A program made the position numbers and the translations under genes. From Hyphomonadaceae bacterium (GTDB lineage Bacteria; Pseudomonadota; Alphaproteobacteria; Caulobacterales; Aquidulcibacteraceae), in NCBI GenBank assembly GCA_016791425.1, contig JAEUMQ010000020.1, positions 186,001 through 250,000 on the forward strand: DNA of 64,000 bases. The letters are read 5' to 3'. Positions 1 through 6,966 of this stretch are shown here, piece by piece. The notes under the pieces were generated by a model. The model searched no databases, was not told where the DNA came from, and was given only the letters and a program-made list of their open reading frames with translations. Within the stretch, counting starts at the first letter, position 1, and each line of letters starts with the position of its first letter.

Positions 1-468
1 ATTTCCGCCTCCCACCATCGGTCGCACATACGTTCGCCGATATGCGCCCAATGATGGACCCGCTGCGTGCCGCATTTCGCGATGACGGTTCGCGCACAAA
101 CGGGACACGAACCTCGTAGTCCCGGCATAGGCGCCGAGCGCACATTCTCTATGTCTGCCCAAAGCATTGCTCACTCCAATGATCGTCATCGCGCAATGAC
201 GCGCGGACTCGCTGGGGTAGGAAGTCGTATGAGGCAGCTCATGCTCGGCCGAAGCCGGGGCTATTCTCTTTCTCTTCGGCGTTGCCCGCCGGTTATTTCA
301 GCAAAAGCCTGCGCTCTTTAAGGCGCTCTCTAATAATTGGGAGCGTTGAAGCGGCGTTCAAGGCGTCAGTGCAAGCGTGGAAGGGTCTGTGAATTGGCGA
401 CAGCGAGCGGGGACGCCGCATTGTGATTCCGAGGCCGGCCACGATTGGGATTCTTCGGACGCCGTGAG
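1..468. other. Region without a convincing gene
   Basis: No reading frame here has a believable protein; the longest (67-321, plus) is rich in Arg/Ser and has no ribosome binding site or recognisable motif. Positions about 311-355 contain short inverted repeats (GCGC...GCGC and GCTC...GAGC with an AT-rich loop) that could belong to a terminator. A 6-bp inverted repeat (CTAACG/CGTTAG, 469-489) spans the stop codon of the fecR-like gene and may help end that transcript. A TonB-dependent receptor, often found beside FecI/FecR genes, is not seen and could lie further left. Confidence 0.5.
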
Positions 469-1428
469 CTAACGGGTTGGGCGCGTTAGGACCAGCGCAC
501 CTGACGAATCGCGCGCTGCGTGGATCCCGAGATTCGCCTCTAACAGGTCTAAGAACGCCTGCTGATCGGTCGCGCTCACGTAACCGCCGATACGAAGATC
601 CTCCAGGCTGGCGTCGGCGAAGACGAAACGTGCGCCAGTCTGACGTTCAATTTCGACGGTTGCTTCACGGAGCGTTTCGCCATCAAACGCCAACATGCCT
701 TGTCGCCAGGCTAGGCGCCGCTCAACGACCGGCGACGGGACAGACTTGCCGACTAGACCCTGCGCGTCGAACGCAATCTCCTGGTTTGCCTCGGCCGTCA
801 CCGAGGAAGACGGTGCGGCTCCAACGATGAACCCTTCGACAACCCCGTGAATCACCGTCGCGCGAGCGCCGCTGGGCCCGATCCGCACGACGAAGGAGGT
901 GCCGCGCACGCGCACGCTGCCGTAAGGCGTCTGAACGACAAACGGACGTTCCGGGTTCGGCTGCACGTCAAAGAATGCTTCCCCGTCGTCGAGGTAAACC
1001 AAACGCTCATTGGGCGAATAGGCCACACGAATTCGCGCCGCGGCGTTGAGTTCAGACGTCGAGCCATCTTCGAGCGCAATGGTTGTGCGTTCTCCTACGC
1101 CCGTTTCGTAAATGACGCCACGATCTGGAATGAAGCGTGGAATGATCAACGCGCCAGCGACGCCGGCTGCAACCACGCCTGCCGAACCTAGCAGTAGAAT
1201 GCGGCGACTAGGTTTTGGAGGTGACGACGCTGGGACCAAATGGCGTAGAGCGTCGAGCCGATCCCATGTCCCGCTGACGGCCTCGTACGCCGCTTTATTG
1301 CCTGGCGTTGCCGCGAGCCATTGGCGGAAGCGCTTGTGGTCTTCGAGCGTGACGTCAGCGGATTCCAGGCGCGCGATCCAACGGCTTGCCTCTTGTTCGG
1401 CGTCGCTGGCGTCAGCTCGCTCACTCAT
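469..1428 (-). CDS. FecR-family anti-sigma factor / sigma regulator
   Basis: This is a single-pass inner-membrane regulator of the adjacent ECF sigma factor; FecR proteins hold or activate the sigma factor in response to an outer-membrane signal. The N-terminal cytoplasmic part (about residues 10-65) has the DUF4880/FecR-N look (ASRWIARLES, HKRFRQWLAATPGNKAAYE). A hydrophobic segment at about 75-95 is followed by a periplasmic FecR domain (EDGSTSELNAAARIRV, VRVRGTSFVV) and an STN-like C-terminus. I chose the ATG at 1428, 20 bases after the sigma gene's stop, because the family start is MSERAD-like; an earlier ATG at 1491 would run back into the sigma gene. The product is 319 aa, normal for the family. 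No receptor gene is visible, so the signal is unknown. Confidence 0.88.
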   Translation of the reverse strand: MSERADASDAEQEASRWIARLESADVTLEDHKRFRQWLAATPGNKAAYEAVSGTWDRLDALRHLVPASSPPKPSRRILLLGSAGVVAAGVAGALIIPRFIPDRGVIYETGVGERTTIALEDGSTSELNAAARIRVAYSPNERLVYLDDGEAFFDVQPNPERPFVVQTPYGSVRVRGTSFVVRIGPSGARATVIHGVVEGFIVGAAPSSSVTAEANQEIAFDAQGLVGKSVPSPVVERRLAWRQGMLAFDGETLREATVEIERQTGARFVFADASLEDLRIGGYVSATDQQAFLDLLEANLGIHAARDSSGALVLTRPTR

Positions 1429-1447
1429 CCGCCCTGGGTCCGTTCGT

Positions 1448-1954
1448 TCACTCTTCGCGCAAGTGGCGAAGTTCTTTGTGGCAATGGGCAATGGCGTCTG
1501 CGACGTATCGCTCGACTGTTCTGGGCGACACGCTGAGGCGCGCGCCGATCTCTTTATAGGAATAGCCTTCCACCTTGAAGAGCACGAGCGCGGTTCGCTT
1601 ATGAGGTGGCAGGCTGCTCATGGCGGCGCGGAGCCTGGTTACCGTCTCCGCAAGCGCAATTTGCTCTTCGGGGGTGGGTCCGTCGGACGGCATGTCCAGT
1701 CGTTCTGGGTCATCGACCGACCGGATCGGGGATCGTTGACGGCGGCGCATTTCATCCACGCCTAGGTTCCGTGCGGTTTGAAAGAGCAATGCGCGGGGGG
1801 ATTCGATCGTCGTTTCGTCGACCGCGCAAATCTTGGCGAAAGCGTCCTGCGCCAAGTCCTCCGCAGCATCCGGCGGTCCAAACCTTTTCAACAATCGCCG
1901 CAGGCGTGGACCCTCTGACAAAAACAAAGCTTTTAGCCACGCGCGATTGCTCAT
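1448..1954 (-). CDS. FecI-type ECF RNA polymerase sigma factor
   Basis: A 168-aa sigma-70 family protein of the extracytoplasmic-function class. Region 2 (about residues 15-75) includes DAAEDLAQDAFAKI and ALLFQTARNLGVDEMRRR. Region 4 (about 105-160) includes LPPHKRTALVLFKVEGYSY and a helix-turn-helix (KEIGARLSVSPRTVERYV). The ATG at 1954 overlaps the stop of the upstream gene in an ATGA arrangement, which points to translational coupling; a GTG-type extension to 2017 lacks family similarity. It is co-transcribed with the fecR-like gene downstream, so sigma and regulator are made together. The target promoter could lie to the left of the window or inside the element. Confidence 0.9.
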   Translation of the reverse strand: MSNRAWLKALFLSEGPRLRRLLKRFGPPDAAEDLAQDAFAKICAVDETTIESPRALLFQTARNLGVDEMRRRQRSPIRSVDDPERLDMPSDGPTPEEQIALAETVTRLRAAMSSLPPHKRTALVLFKVEGYSYKEIGARLSVSPRTVERYVADAIAHCHKELRHLREE

Positions 1955-2307
1955 AGGGCGCCCGCCGGGGTTAGCGCTAAGGTCGGCGCGAGATCGTGAA
2001 GTTGCTTTTGGGACCAAACACTCAGCAGGGCTGGCTGAGCCCCGGTAACACGGTCAGATACCAATACGACTGCGTCGAACGTTCTTTGAGCGCGAACGCG
2101 TATCAACTCCTCAATGAGCCTATTGGTTGGAGCGCCGCAACACCGAACCAGAACGCGTGCTCCTGTAGGCGCGATCAACGCTAAGTCCCACGCGCCATCG
2201 CCCGCCAAAATGCTAGCGATACACCGGCATCCCGCACCTTCCAGAGCTCTGCGACAGGCTTGAGAAAAAAGCAGGTCTTCGCTGTCGCTGCCGGTTTCAA
2301 CGACCAT
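1951..2307 (-). CDS. Small protein with degenerate Mrr-like nuclease fold (tentative)
   Basis: A 118-aa soluble protein heading the sigma/FecR operon; its stop overlaps the sigma start (ATGA at 1951-1954), so the two are coupled. I do not recognise a family with certainty. The middle (about residues 36-60) reads GDGAWDLALIAPTGARVLVRC, which resembles the core of Mrr-type restriction endonuclease domains (GxDxxxDL...VQCK), but the expected catalytic QxK is replaced by RCC, so activity is doubtful. The rest (IRVRAQRTFDAVVLVSD) fits the alpha/beta continuation of that fold. It might be a ligand- or DNA-binding regulator of the sigma factor. The function is inference. Confidence 0.55.
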   Translation of the reverse strand: MVVETGSDSEDLLFSQACRRALEGAGCRCIASILAGDGAWDLALIAPTGARVLVRCCGAPTNRLIEELIRVRAQRTFDAVVLVSDRVTGAQPALLSVWSQKQLHDLAPTLALTPAGAL

Positions 2308-2333
2308 ATCGGCCTCGTAAGCGCTCGCCGAAT

Positions 2334-2367
2334 GTCACTTATATCCGGTCGACGTATAGTCATCATG
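2334..2367 (+). promoter_or_regulatory. Operator/promoter-like repeat, copy 1
   Basis: A 34-bp sequence with core CGGTCGACGTA lies in the 76-bp divergent gap between the sigma operon (starts 2307, minus) and the first XRE gene (starts 2384, plus). A near-identical copy lies at 2617-2650 in front of the second XRE gene, with five mismatches and almost the same distance to the start codon (16 and 15 bases between). The invariant blocks are CACTTATA, CGGTCGACGTA and AGTCATC. This copy could serve both divergent transcripts. TATAGT at 2355-2360 could be a -10 element. Confidence 0.6.
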
Positions 2368-2383
2368 CGCATTCTTAGCGGAT

Positions 2384-2608
2384 GTGTCGAATGGGAGGCC
2401 ATCTCCGCGGGCGGTGTTGTCACGCCAACTGATCCGGCTACGCCGCAAGGCGAAGCTGACTCAGGAAGCATTGGCCCATGAAGCCGGACTCAGCCGGACG
2501 TACGTGACAGACATAGAAGGCGAGAAGCGCAACGTAAGACTTTCTACGCTTGAGAAATTGGCGGCGGCTCTAGACGTGCCCATTGGGCAGTTACTTGGAT
2601 CGCGCTGA
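2384..2608 (+). CDS. XRE-family transcriptional regulator 1
   Basis: A 74-aa protein that is essentially one Cro/C1-type helix-turn-helix (residues about 13-70: LSRQLIRLRRKAKLTQEALA, GLSRTYVTDIEGEKRNVRLS). Such proteins act as DNA-binding repressors in phages and conjugative elements. It starts with GTG at 2384, just downstream of repeat copy 1. It is a paralogue of the next gene, sharing LIRLR, TQEALA, RTYV and the RNVS/RNVR stretch. The duplicated upstream repeat suggests that one or both proteins regulate both genes. The likely role is control of transfer or of the lysogeny-like state of the element. Confidence 0.85.
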   Translation: MSNGRPSPRAVLSRQLIRLRRKAKLTQEALAHEAGLSRTYVTDIEGEKRNVRLSTLEKLAAALDVPIGQLLGSR

Positions 2609-2616
2609 GGCGGAAA

Positions 2617-2650
2617 GCCACTTATAGTCGGTCGACGTAAAGTCATCTTG
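2617..2650 (+). promoter_or_regulatory. Operator/promoter-like repeat, copy 2
   Basis: This is the second copy of the 34-bp repeat (core CGGTCGACGTA), 283 bp downstream of copy 1 and directly upstream of the second XRE gene. The matching distance to the start codon and the paralogy of the downstream genes indicate that promoter plus gene were duplicated as a unit. The retained sequence outside coding DNA suggests selection for protein binding. Confidence 0.6.
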
Positions 2651-2665
2651 GTTTGATTTGGGCGC

Positions 2666-2896
2666 GTGGCAAAAGCGCCCAAGAATACGCGCGAGGTGCT
2701 CGCGCTTAATCTTATCCGCCTGCGAAAGCAAAAAGGGTGGACGCAGGAGGCGCTTGCCTACGAATCGGGCCTGCACCGCACATATGTGGGCGATCTAGAA
2801 CGGCAGGCCAGGAACGTTTCGATAGACAACATCACGCGCCTTGCTGAGGCGCTGGATGTCGAACCCTGGGTGCTCCTGAAACCGGTGAGACCCTAG
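2666..2896 (+). CDS. XRE-family transcriptional regulator 2
   Basis: A 76-aa single-domain Cro/C1 helix-turn-helix protein (ALNLIRLRKQKGWTQEALAY, SGLHRTYVGDLERQARNVS). It starts with GTG at 2666, 15 bases after repeat copy 2. It lies immediately upstream of the transfer operon; 152 bases separate its stop from traG, and that gap holds an 8-bp perfect inverted repeat. The protein is therefore a good candidate for the transfer-operon repressor. The GTG start and paralogy with the preceding gene support it being real despite its size. Confidence 0.85.
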   Translation: MAKAPKNTREVLALNLIRLRKQKGWTQEALAYESGLHRTYVGDLERQARNVSIDNITRLAEALDVEPWVLLKPVRP

Positions 2897-2900
2897 TAAT

Positions 2901-2928
2901 TTTCGCTTTCTCCACGAAGCAAGCGAAA
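2901..2928 (+). promoter_or_regulatory. Perfect inverted repeat between xre2 and traG
   Basis: TTTCGCTT (2901-2908) and AAGCGAAA (2921-2928) form an 8-bp perfect inverted repeat whose half-sites are 20 bp apart, centre to centre. It starts four bases after the xre2 stop and about 120 bases before traG. The two-helical-turn spacing suits an operator bound by a dimer; there is no T-run, so a terminator is less likely. It is a candidate control site for the conjugation operon. Confidence 0.4.
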
Positions 2929-3048
2929 CGCAAGTGGCCTGATCGTGTCTATCGACGCGCGTTCATTTCCGCATATTCGATTCGACCCCGAAACGCCGTG
3001 AACCGCTTCGCATTGTGTTGAAGCTCTGCCGGCGATGGGGCCGGGGTC

Positions 3049-4965
3049 ATGCGCGCCGTTGTGGCGATCACGCTTCTTGCGACGATGGGGATCGGCAGCG
3101 CGATATCCGCGACCCAGTTCGTCGCAGTGATCTTCGCACATCAGGCGACGCTTGGCTCGCCAGCCTTCCGAACGCGTGATGGCGCGCTTTATTGGCCATG
3201 GGCCGTGTTCTTTTGGTCCGACGCGTGGCGCGAACGCTATCCCCGCCCATTCCTCGTCGCGGATATGATCATCATTGGCGGTTTCAGCACTGGGGTGCTG
3301 GCCGCGGCAATTGTCATGGGCCGCGGTGCGCCGCGCCTGCGCCGTCATGGCCCCAATGGTTGGGCGTCGTTCGATGATGTCCGAGCGGGCGGCCTGTTCG
3401 CAACCTCCGGCGCGGTGCTGGGAAAGTTCGACGGCGAAATGCTCGTTTATGATGGCGCGGGTCATCTGCTGCTCGTAGGCGCATCGCGTTCGGGCAAGGG
3501 CAGGGGACATGTCGTGCCGACGCTGTTGGCTTGGCCGCAATCAGCGTTGGTGCTGGATGTAAAGGGCGAGCTCGCGGACGGAGACGCGCGCCACGGCTTT
3601 CCTGGCACGGCCGGCTTTCGGCAAACGCTGGGGCCCGTGTTGCGATTCTCGCCGACGCGCGCCAAGTCGGCCCGGTTCAATCCGCTCGTCGAAGTGCGCA
3701 AGGGCGCCAACGAAGTGCGCGATGTTCAGAACGTCGTGGAAATCATCGTGGATCCCGCTGGCGATGGGCGGCATGAGGATTTCTGGGACCGTAGCGCCAA
3801 GCAGATTCTCGTCGGTCTCATCCTGCACGTACTTTATGTCGAGCCCGACCACCGCAAGACGCTCGCCGTCGTCCGCGAGAAACTTCGCGATCTCGACAAG
3901 CATGCCCAGCACATGCAGCTCATGCTGCATCGGCGGAGCCCGGAGACCGGCGCGCCGGAAACCCACCCCGAAGTGCTCCATGCGGCGGAGTCTTATCTCG
4001 CCGGCGAAGAGCGGATGCGTTCGGGCATCAAGGCGACCGCGGAGAGCTTTTTCGGGATCTTTGCCGATCCGCTGATTGCCGCAAACACCGCCGTTTCCGA
4101 TTTTCGCGTCGGCGATCTCATGTGCCTTGAACGGCCGGTTTCGCTCTTTCTGCAGCCGCCGCCGTCTGATGCCGCCCGCCTCATGCCACTCATGCGCTTG
4201 GTCCTGAACCAGATCGCGCGTTCGCTGATGGAAGATCAGACCCACGACGCCTCCGGCCGCGCCAAGCAGCACGAATTGCTGTTGCTGCTCGATGAGTTTC
4301 CGCAACTCGGGCGGCTCGGTTTCTTCGAGACGGCCATGGGCGCGTTCGCGGGCTATGGGCTCAAGGCGTATCTCGTGTGCCAAAGTCTCAATCACGTAAC
4401 GCGCGCCTATGGCCGAGACAGCGTGATCATCGACAACTGCCACGTGGTGGCGGCGTTTGCGGCGGCCGATCTTGAGACTGCGAAAACCATCGCGGCCATG
4501 ACTGGCGAGCGCTGGGAAGTCGTCGAGCAGGAGAATGTTGCGCGGCCGCGCGCGCTGCTGATGCCACGCGGCTCGACCACGTTTCGCGAAGAGCGCCGGC
4601 CGCTCATGTTGCCCGGTGACGTTCGGCAATTGCCGGCGGATGAGCAGATCATCTTCGTGAGCGGCGGCAAACCGATCCGCGCCAAGAAGCTCAAATTCGA
4701 TGAAGAACCCATCTTCTGCGAACGGCTTGTCCCGGCCAGCGTGGCGACCGCGCGCCTTACGACATCCCATGATTGGGTTGGCGTGCGGGCGCTCGGAACG
4801 CTCGCAAAGCGGAGCAAAGGCGCACTCAAAGGCCCGCTGGAGGTCCACGGTGAGAACACACTGCAGGGCGATCTCTTTCCCGATCTCAAAACATCTGAGC
4901 GCGCTTCTGCGGACGCGCGACGCCGACCTATCGGCCGCAGCGACGCGCAAGGGACGGGGATCTGA
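3049..4965 (+). CDS. traG: Conjugal transfer coupling protein TraG (VirD4 family)
   Basis: The hexameric inner-membrane ATPase that hands the relaxase-DNA complex to the type IV secretion channel. The 638-aa protein has two N-terminal membrane segments (about residues 5-30 and 72-92). The Walker A motif GASRSGKG is at 144-151 and the Walker B motif with LLLLDEFPQLG is near 410-418, both hallmarks of VirD4/TraG. The ATG at 3049 opens the transfer operon; the next gene starts two bases after the stop. In related elements a relaxase usually lies just upstream, but here only the XRE genes are found, so the substrate relaxase is not in view. Confidence 0.95.
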   Translation: MRAVVAITLLATMGIGSAISATQFVAVIFAHQATLGSPAFRTRDGALYWPWAVFFWSDAWRERYPRPFLVADMIIIGGFSTGVLAAAIVMGRGAPRLRRHGPNGWASFDDVRAGGLFATSGAVLGKFDGEMLVYDGAGHLLLVGASRSGKGRGHVVPTLLAWPQSALVLDVKGELADGDARHGFPGTAGFRQTLGPVLRFSPTRAKSARFNPLVEVRKGANEVRDVQNVVEIIVDPAGDGRHEDFWDRSAKQILVGLILHVLYVEPDHRKTLAVVREKLRDLDKHAQHMQLMLHRRSPETGAPETHPEVLHAAESYLAGEERMRSGIKATAESFFGIFADPLIAANTAVSDFRVGDLMCLERPVSLFLQPPPSDAARLMPLMRLVLNQIARSLMEDQTHDASGRAKQHELLLLLDEFPQLGRLGFFETAMGAFAGYGLKAYLVCQSLNHVTRAYGRDSVIIDNCHVVAAFAAADLETAKTIAAMTGERWEVVEQENVARPRALLMPRGSTTFREERRPLMLPGDVRQLPADEQIIFVSGGKPIRAKKLKFDEEPIFCERLVPASVATARLTTSHDWVGVRALGTLAKRSKGALKGPLEVHGENTLQGDLFPDLKTSERASADARRRPIGRSDAQGTGI

Positions 4966-4967
4966 CC

Positions 4968-5399
4968 ATGTCCGGCGCCGCCACCAGCGTTTATCTCCCG
5001 GACGACCTCAAAGCGAAGGTTGCGCGATTGGCGGACGCGCAGGGGCGTTCCGCATCGAGCGTCGTGGTTGAGGCGGTTCGACTCAAGTTCGCGCGTAAGG
5101 ACGAGCCGGCAGAAGGTATCACCATCCGGCATCTCGCACGCCTGGAGGCGCGCGTGGACAAGGCGGTGCGGGATGGCGCGCTGATCAAGGAGACGGTGCT
5201 CCTGTTCGTCCGTGTGTGGCTCGAACACAACCCGCCCATCGAAGAGCACTTAGAAGAGAGCGCGGCCGCCAGCGCATCGGCTCGGTTCGAGCGCTTTCTC
5301 GACTATGTCGCCAACAGTATCGATTCCGGGCGCTCGCTGGCCGCCTTTGACGTGCACGCGCCTGCAGACGGCGCACAGGTCAACGGAGCTGCGTCATGA
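4968..5399 (+). CDS. CopG-family ribbon-helix-helix protein of the tra/trb operon
   Basis: A 143-aa protein whose N-terminus (residues about 5-45, TSVYLPDDLKAKVARLAD then RSASSVVVEAV) is a ribbon-helix-helix DNA-binding motif. The C-terminal half is helical and unassigned (LLFVRVWLEHNPPIEEH). A RHH gene between traG and trbB is a typical arrangement in alphaproteobacterial trb clusters. It may regulate the operon or help assemble the transfer complex at oriT, but neither role is shown here. The start follows traG by two bases and the stop overlaps trbB by 4 bp (ATGA), so it is translationally coupled on both sides. Confidence 0.85.
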   Translation: MSGAATSVYLPDDLKAKVARLADAQGRSASSVVVEAVRLKFARKDEPAEGITIRHLARLEARVDKAVRDGALIKETVLLFVRVWLEHNPPIEEHLEESAAASASARFERFLDYVANSIDSGRSLAAFDVHAPADGAQVNGAAS

Positions 5400-6355
5400 C
5401 GACAGGCGCGGCGATCGAAATTGGCGCCGCCCGGCGCCGTTCCGCGCTGGAGCGTGCGCTCGGTCCCGCCATTGCAGACGCGCTCGCGCGCGCCGACGTG
5501 GTCGAGGCGCTCGTCAACGCCGATGGCCAAGTCTGGCTCGATGTCGTCGGCCAAGGCATGTCGCCGACCAATATCAGACTAAGCTCATCCGATCGCGAGG
5601 CCGCCATCCGGCTCCTCGCGCACGAGGCGGGCGAGGTCGTTGGAGAATCCCGCCCCTCCCTCGCCGCCATTCTCCCGATCTCGTCCGCCCGTGTCCAAGC
5701 GATCCTGCCGCCGCTCTCCGCTGCGCCGCTTCTGGCGATACGAAAGCGTCCGCAGAAGAAATTCACGCTCGACGATTATGTGCGCGACCGTATTGCCACG
5801 CCGGCGCAGGCGAGCGCGCTCCGCGCCGCGCTAGCCGCTCGGCGCAATGTGGTGGTGGCTGGTGGGACGGGCAGTGGAAAGACGACACTGCTGAACGCCT
5901 TGCTGGCGGAGCCATCGTTCAGCGGCGCGCGGGTCGTGATCCTAGAGGATACCGCTGAGCTCCAGTGCTCAAGCCTTAACGCAGTGCAATTGCTAACGCG
6001 CCGCGCTGAACCCGCCGTGACGATGCGCGACCTCGTGCAGATGACACTGCGGCTCCGCCCCGATCGCATTGTCGTCGGCGAAGTGCGGGATGGGGCCGCG
6101 CTCGAAGTGCTGAAGGCCTGGAATACAGGCCATCCCGGCGGGCTGCTGAGCCTACATGCCAATTCGGCCACGGACGCGCTGGTTCGTCTGGAAGACCTTT
6201 GCATTGAAGCGGTGGGCGCATCGTCGGCGCGGATGATCGCGGCCGCCGTCAACATGGTGGTGTTCATCGAGCGCACGCGCGCCGGCCGCGCCATCGCCGA
6301 GATTGTCGAAGTGAAGGGATTGGAAGGAGGAAGCTATGTCACGCAACCGCTCTAA
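5396..6355 (+). CDS. trbB: Conjugal transfer ATPase TrbB (VirB11 family)
   Basis: A hexameric traffic ATPase at the cytoplasmic base of the mating channel. The 319-aa length is normal. The Walker A motif GGTGSGKTT lies at about residues 154-162, followed by VILEDTAELQC (Asp box) and RLRPDRIVVGEVRD (Walker B region); GHPGGLLSLHANSA is the conserved His-box segment of VirB11/GspE proteins. It overlaps the preceding gene by 4 bp and the following trbC by 20 bp, so the operon is translationally packed. Confidence 0.95.
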   Translation: MTTGAAIEIGAARRRSALERALGPAIADALARADVVEALVNADGQVWLDVVGQGMSPTNIRLSSSDREAAIRLLAHEAGEVVGESRPSLAAILPISSARVQAILPPLSAAPLLAIRKRPQKKFTLDDYVRDRIATPAQASALRAALAARRNVVVAGGTGSGKTTLLNALLAEPSFSGARVVILEDTAELQCSSLNAVQLLTRRAEPAVTMRDLVQMTLRLRPDRIVVGEVRDGAALEVLKAWNTGHPGGLLSLHANSATDALVRLEDLCIEAVGASSARMIAAAVNMVVFIERTRAGRAIAEIVEVKGLEGGSYVTQPL

Positions 6356-6674
6356 GGCGCGCAGCGCCCGTCGCCTATTGCTGCGCGTCGCGCCAGCCAT
6401 CGTGGTGCTGATGGTCGCGGCCCCGGCCTATGCCGCCGGCTCCGGCATGCCTTGGGAAGGACCGCTCGAACAGATAGTCGATTCCATCACCGGGCCCGTC
6501 GCGCGCGCCGCGGCGGTGATCGCGATCGTGATCGCGGGCGTGACGATCATTTTCTCCGAAGGTGGGGGTGGCGTACGCAAGCTCGCGTTCGTCGGGCTGG
6601 GTATCGCGGTGATGTTCGCCGCCGTCAGCTTCTTTCTCGACTTCTTCGGCTTCGCGGGGGGCGCGGTTCTTTGA
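6336..6674 (+). CDS. trbC: Conjugal transfer pilin TrbC (VirB2 family)
   Basis: Precursor of the pilus subunit. The 112-aa product has a long basic signal region (about residues 1-32, ending VAAPAYAAG) and two hydrophobic helices (about 55-72 and 85-105) separated by a short polar loop (SEGGGGVRKL), the usual VirB2/TrbC layout. The ATG at 6336 is preceded by a strong GGAGG inside the end of trbB. Processing normally needs a TraF-type peptidase for cyclisation in RP4-like systems; no traF is visible here. Confidence 0.9.
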   Translation: MSRNRSKARSARRLLLRVAPAIVVLMVAAPAYAAGSGMPWEGPLEQIVDSITGPVARAAAVIAIVIAGVTIIFSEGGGGVRKLAFVGLGIAVMFAAVSFFLDFFGFAGGAVL

Positions 6675-6692
6675 CCGCGAGGATGCAGCGAC

Positions 6693-6956
6693 ATGACCGA
6701 CATTCCCGAAAACTATGTGATCCCGCTGCGTGCGAGCCTGACGCGTCCGATCCTGATGGGCGGCGTGCCGCGGGCTTTCGCGATTCTCAACGCCACGCTC
6801 GGCGCGGCGATCGGGTTTGGCCTGCAGCAGCCGCTTATCGCATTGCCGCTTTGGATGATCGCGCAGGGCGCAGCCGCTTGGGCGGCGACGCGCGATCCCT
6901 GGTTCTTGGAGACCTGGCCCCGGCACTTGGCCAAGCCCGTCTATCTGGACGCATGA
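6693..6956 (+). CDS. trbD: Conjugal transfer protein TrbD (VirB3 family)
   Basis: A small inner-membrane subunit of 87 aa that works with TrbE in pilus assembly. It starts with the family-typical N-terminus (YVIPLRASLTRPILMGGVPR) and has two closely spaced hydrophobic helices (about residues 28-46 and 48-64). It sits directly between trbC and trbE, as in all trb operons, 10 bases before trbE. Confidence 0.9.
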   Translation: MTDIPENYVIPLRASLTRPILMGGVPRAFAILNATLGAAIGFGLQQPLIALPLWMIAQGAAAWAATRDPWFLETWPRHLAKPVYLDA

Positions 6957-6966
6957 GGGCGCAATC

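Noticed and set aside
48..62. ATGATGGA near the left edge resembles the dusA codons at 16050-16057 and could be the left attachment site.
   Set aside because: Only about eight bases match and the flanks diverge at once; a dusA-type att repeat should be longer.
2901..2928. The inverted repeat after xre2 as an intrinsic terminator.
   Set aside because: The 12-base loop, modest GC content and lack of a following T-run make an operator more likely.
3541..4950. Long open frames on the strand opposite traG, and many similar ones opposite other genes.
   Set aside because: They mirror real genes in GC-rich DNA and have Arg/Ala/His-rich translations without motifs.
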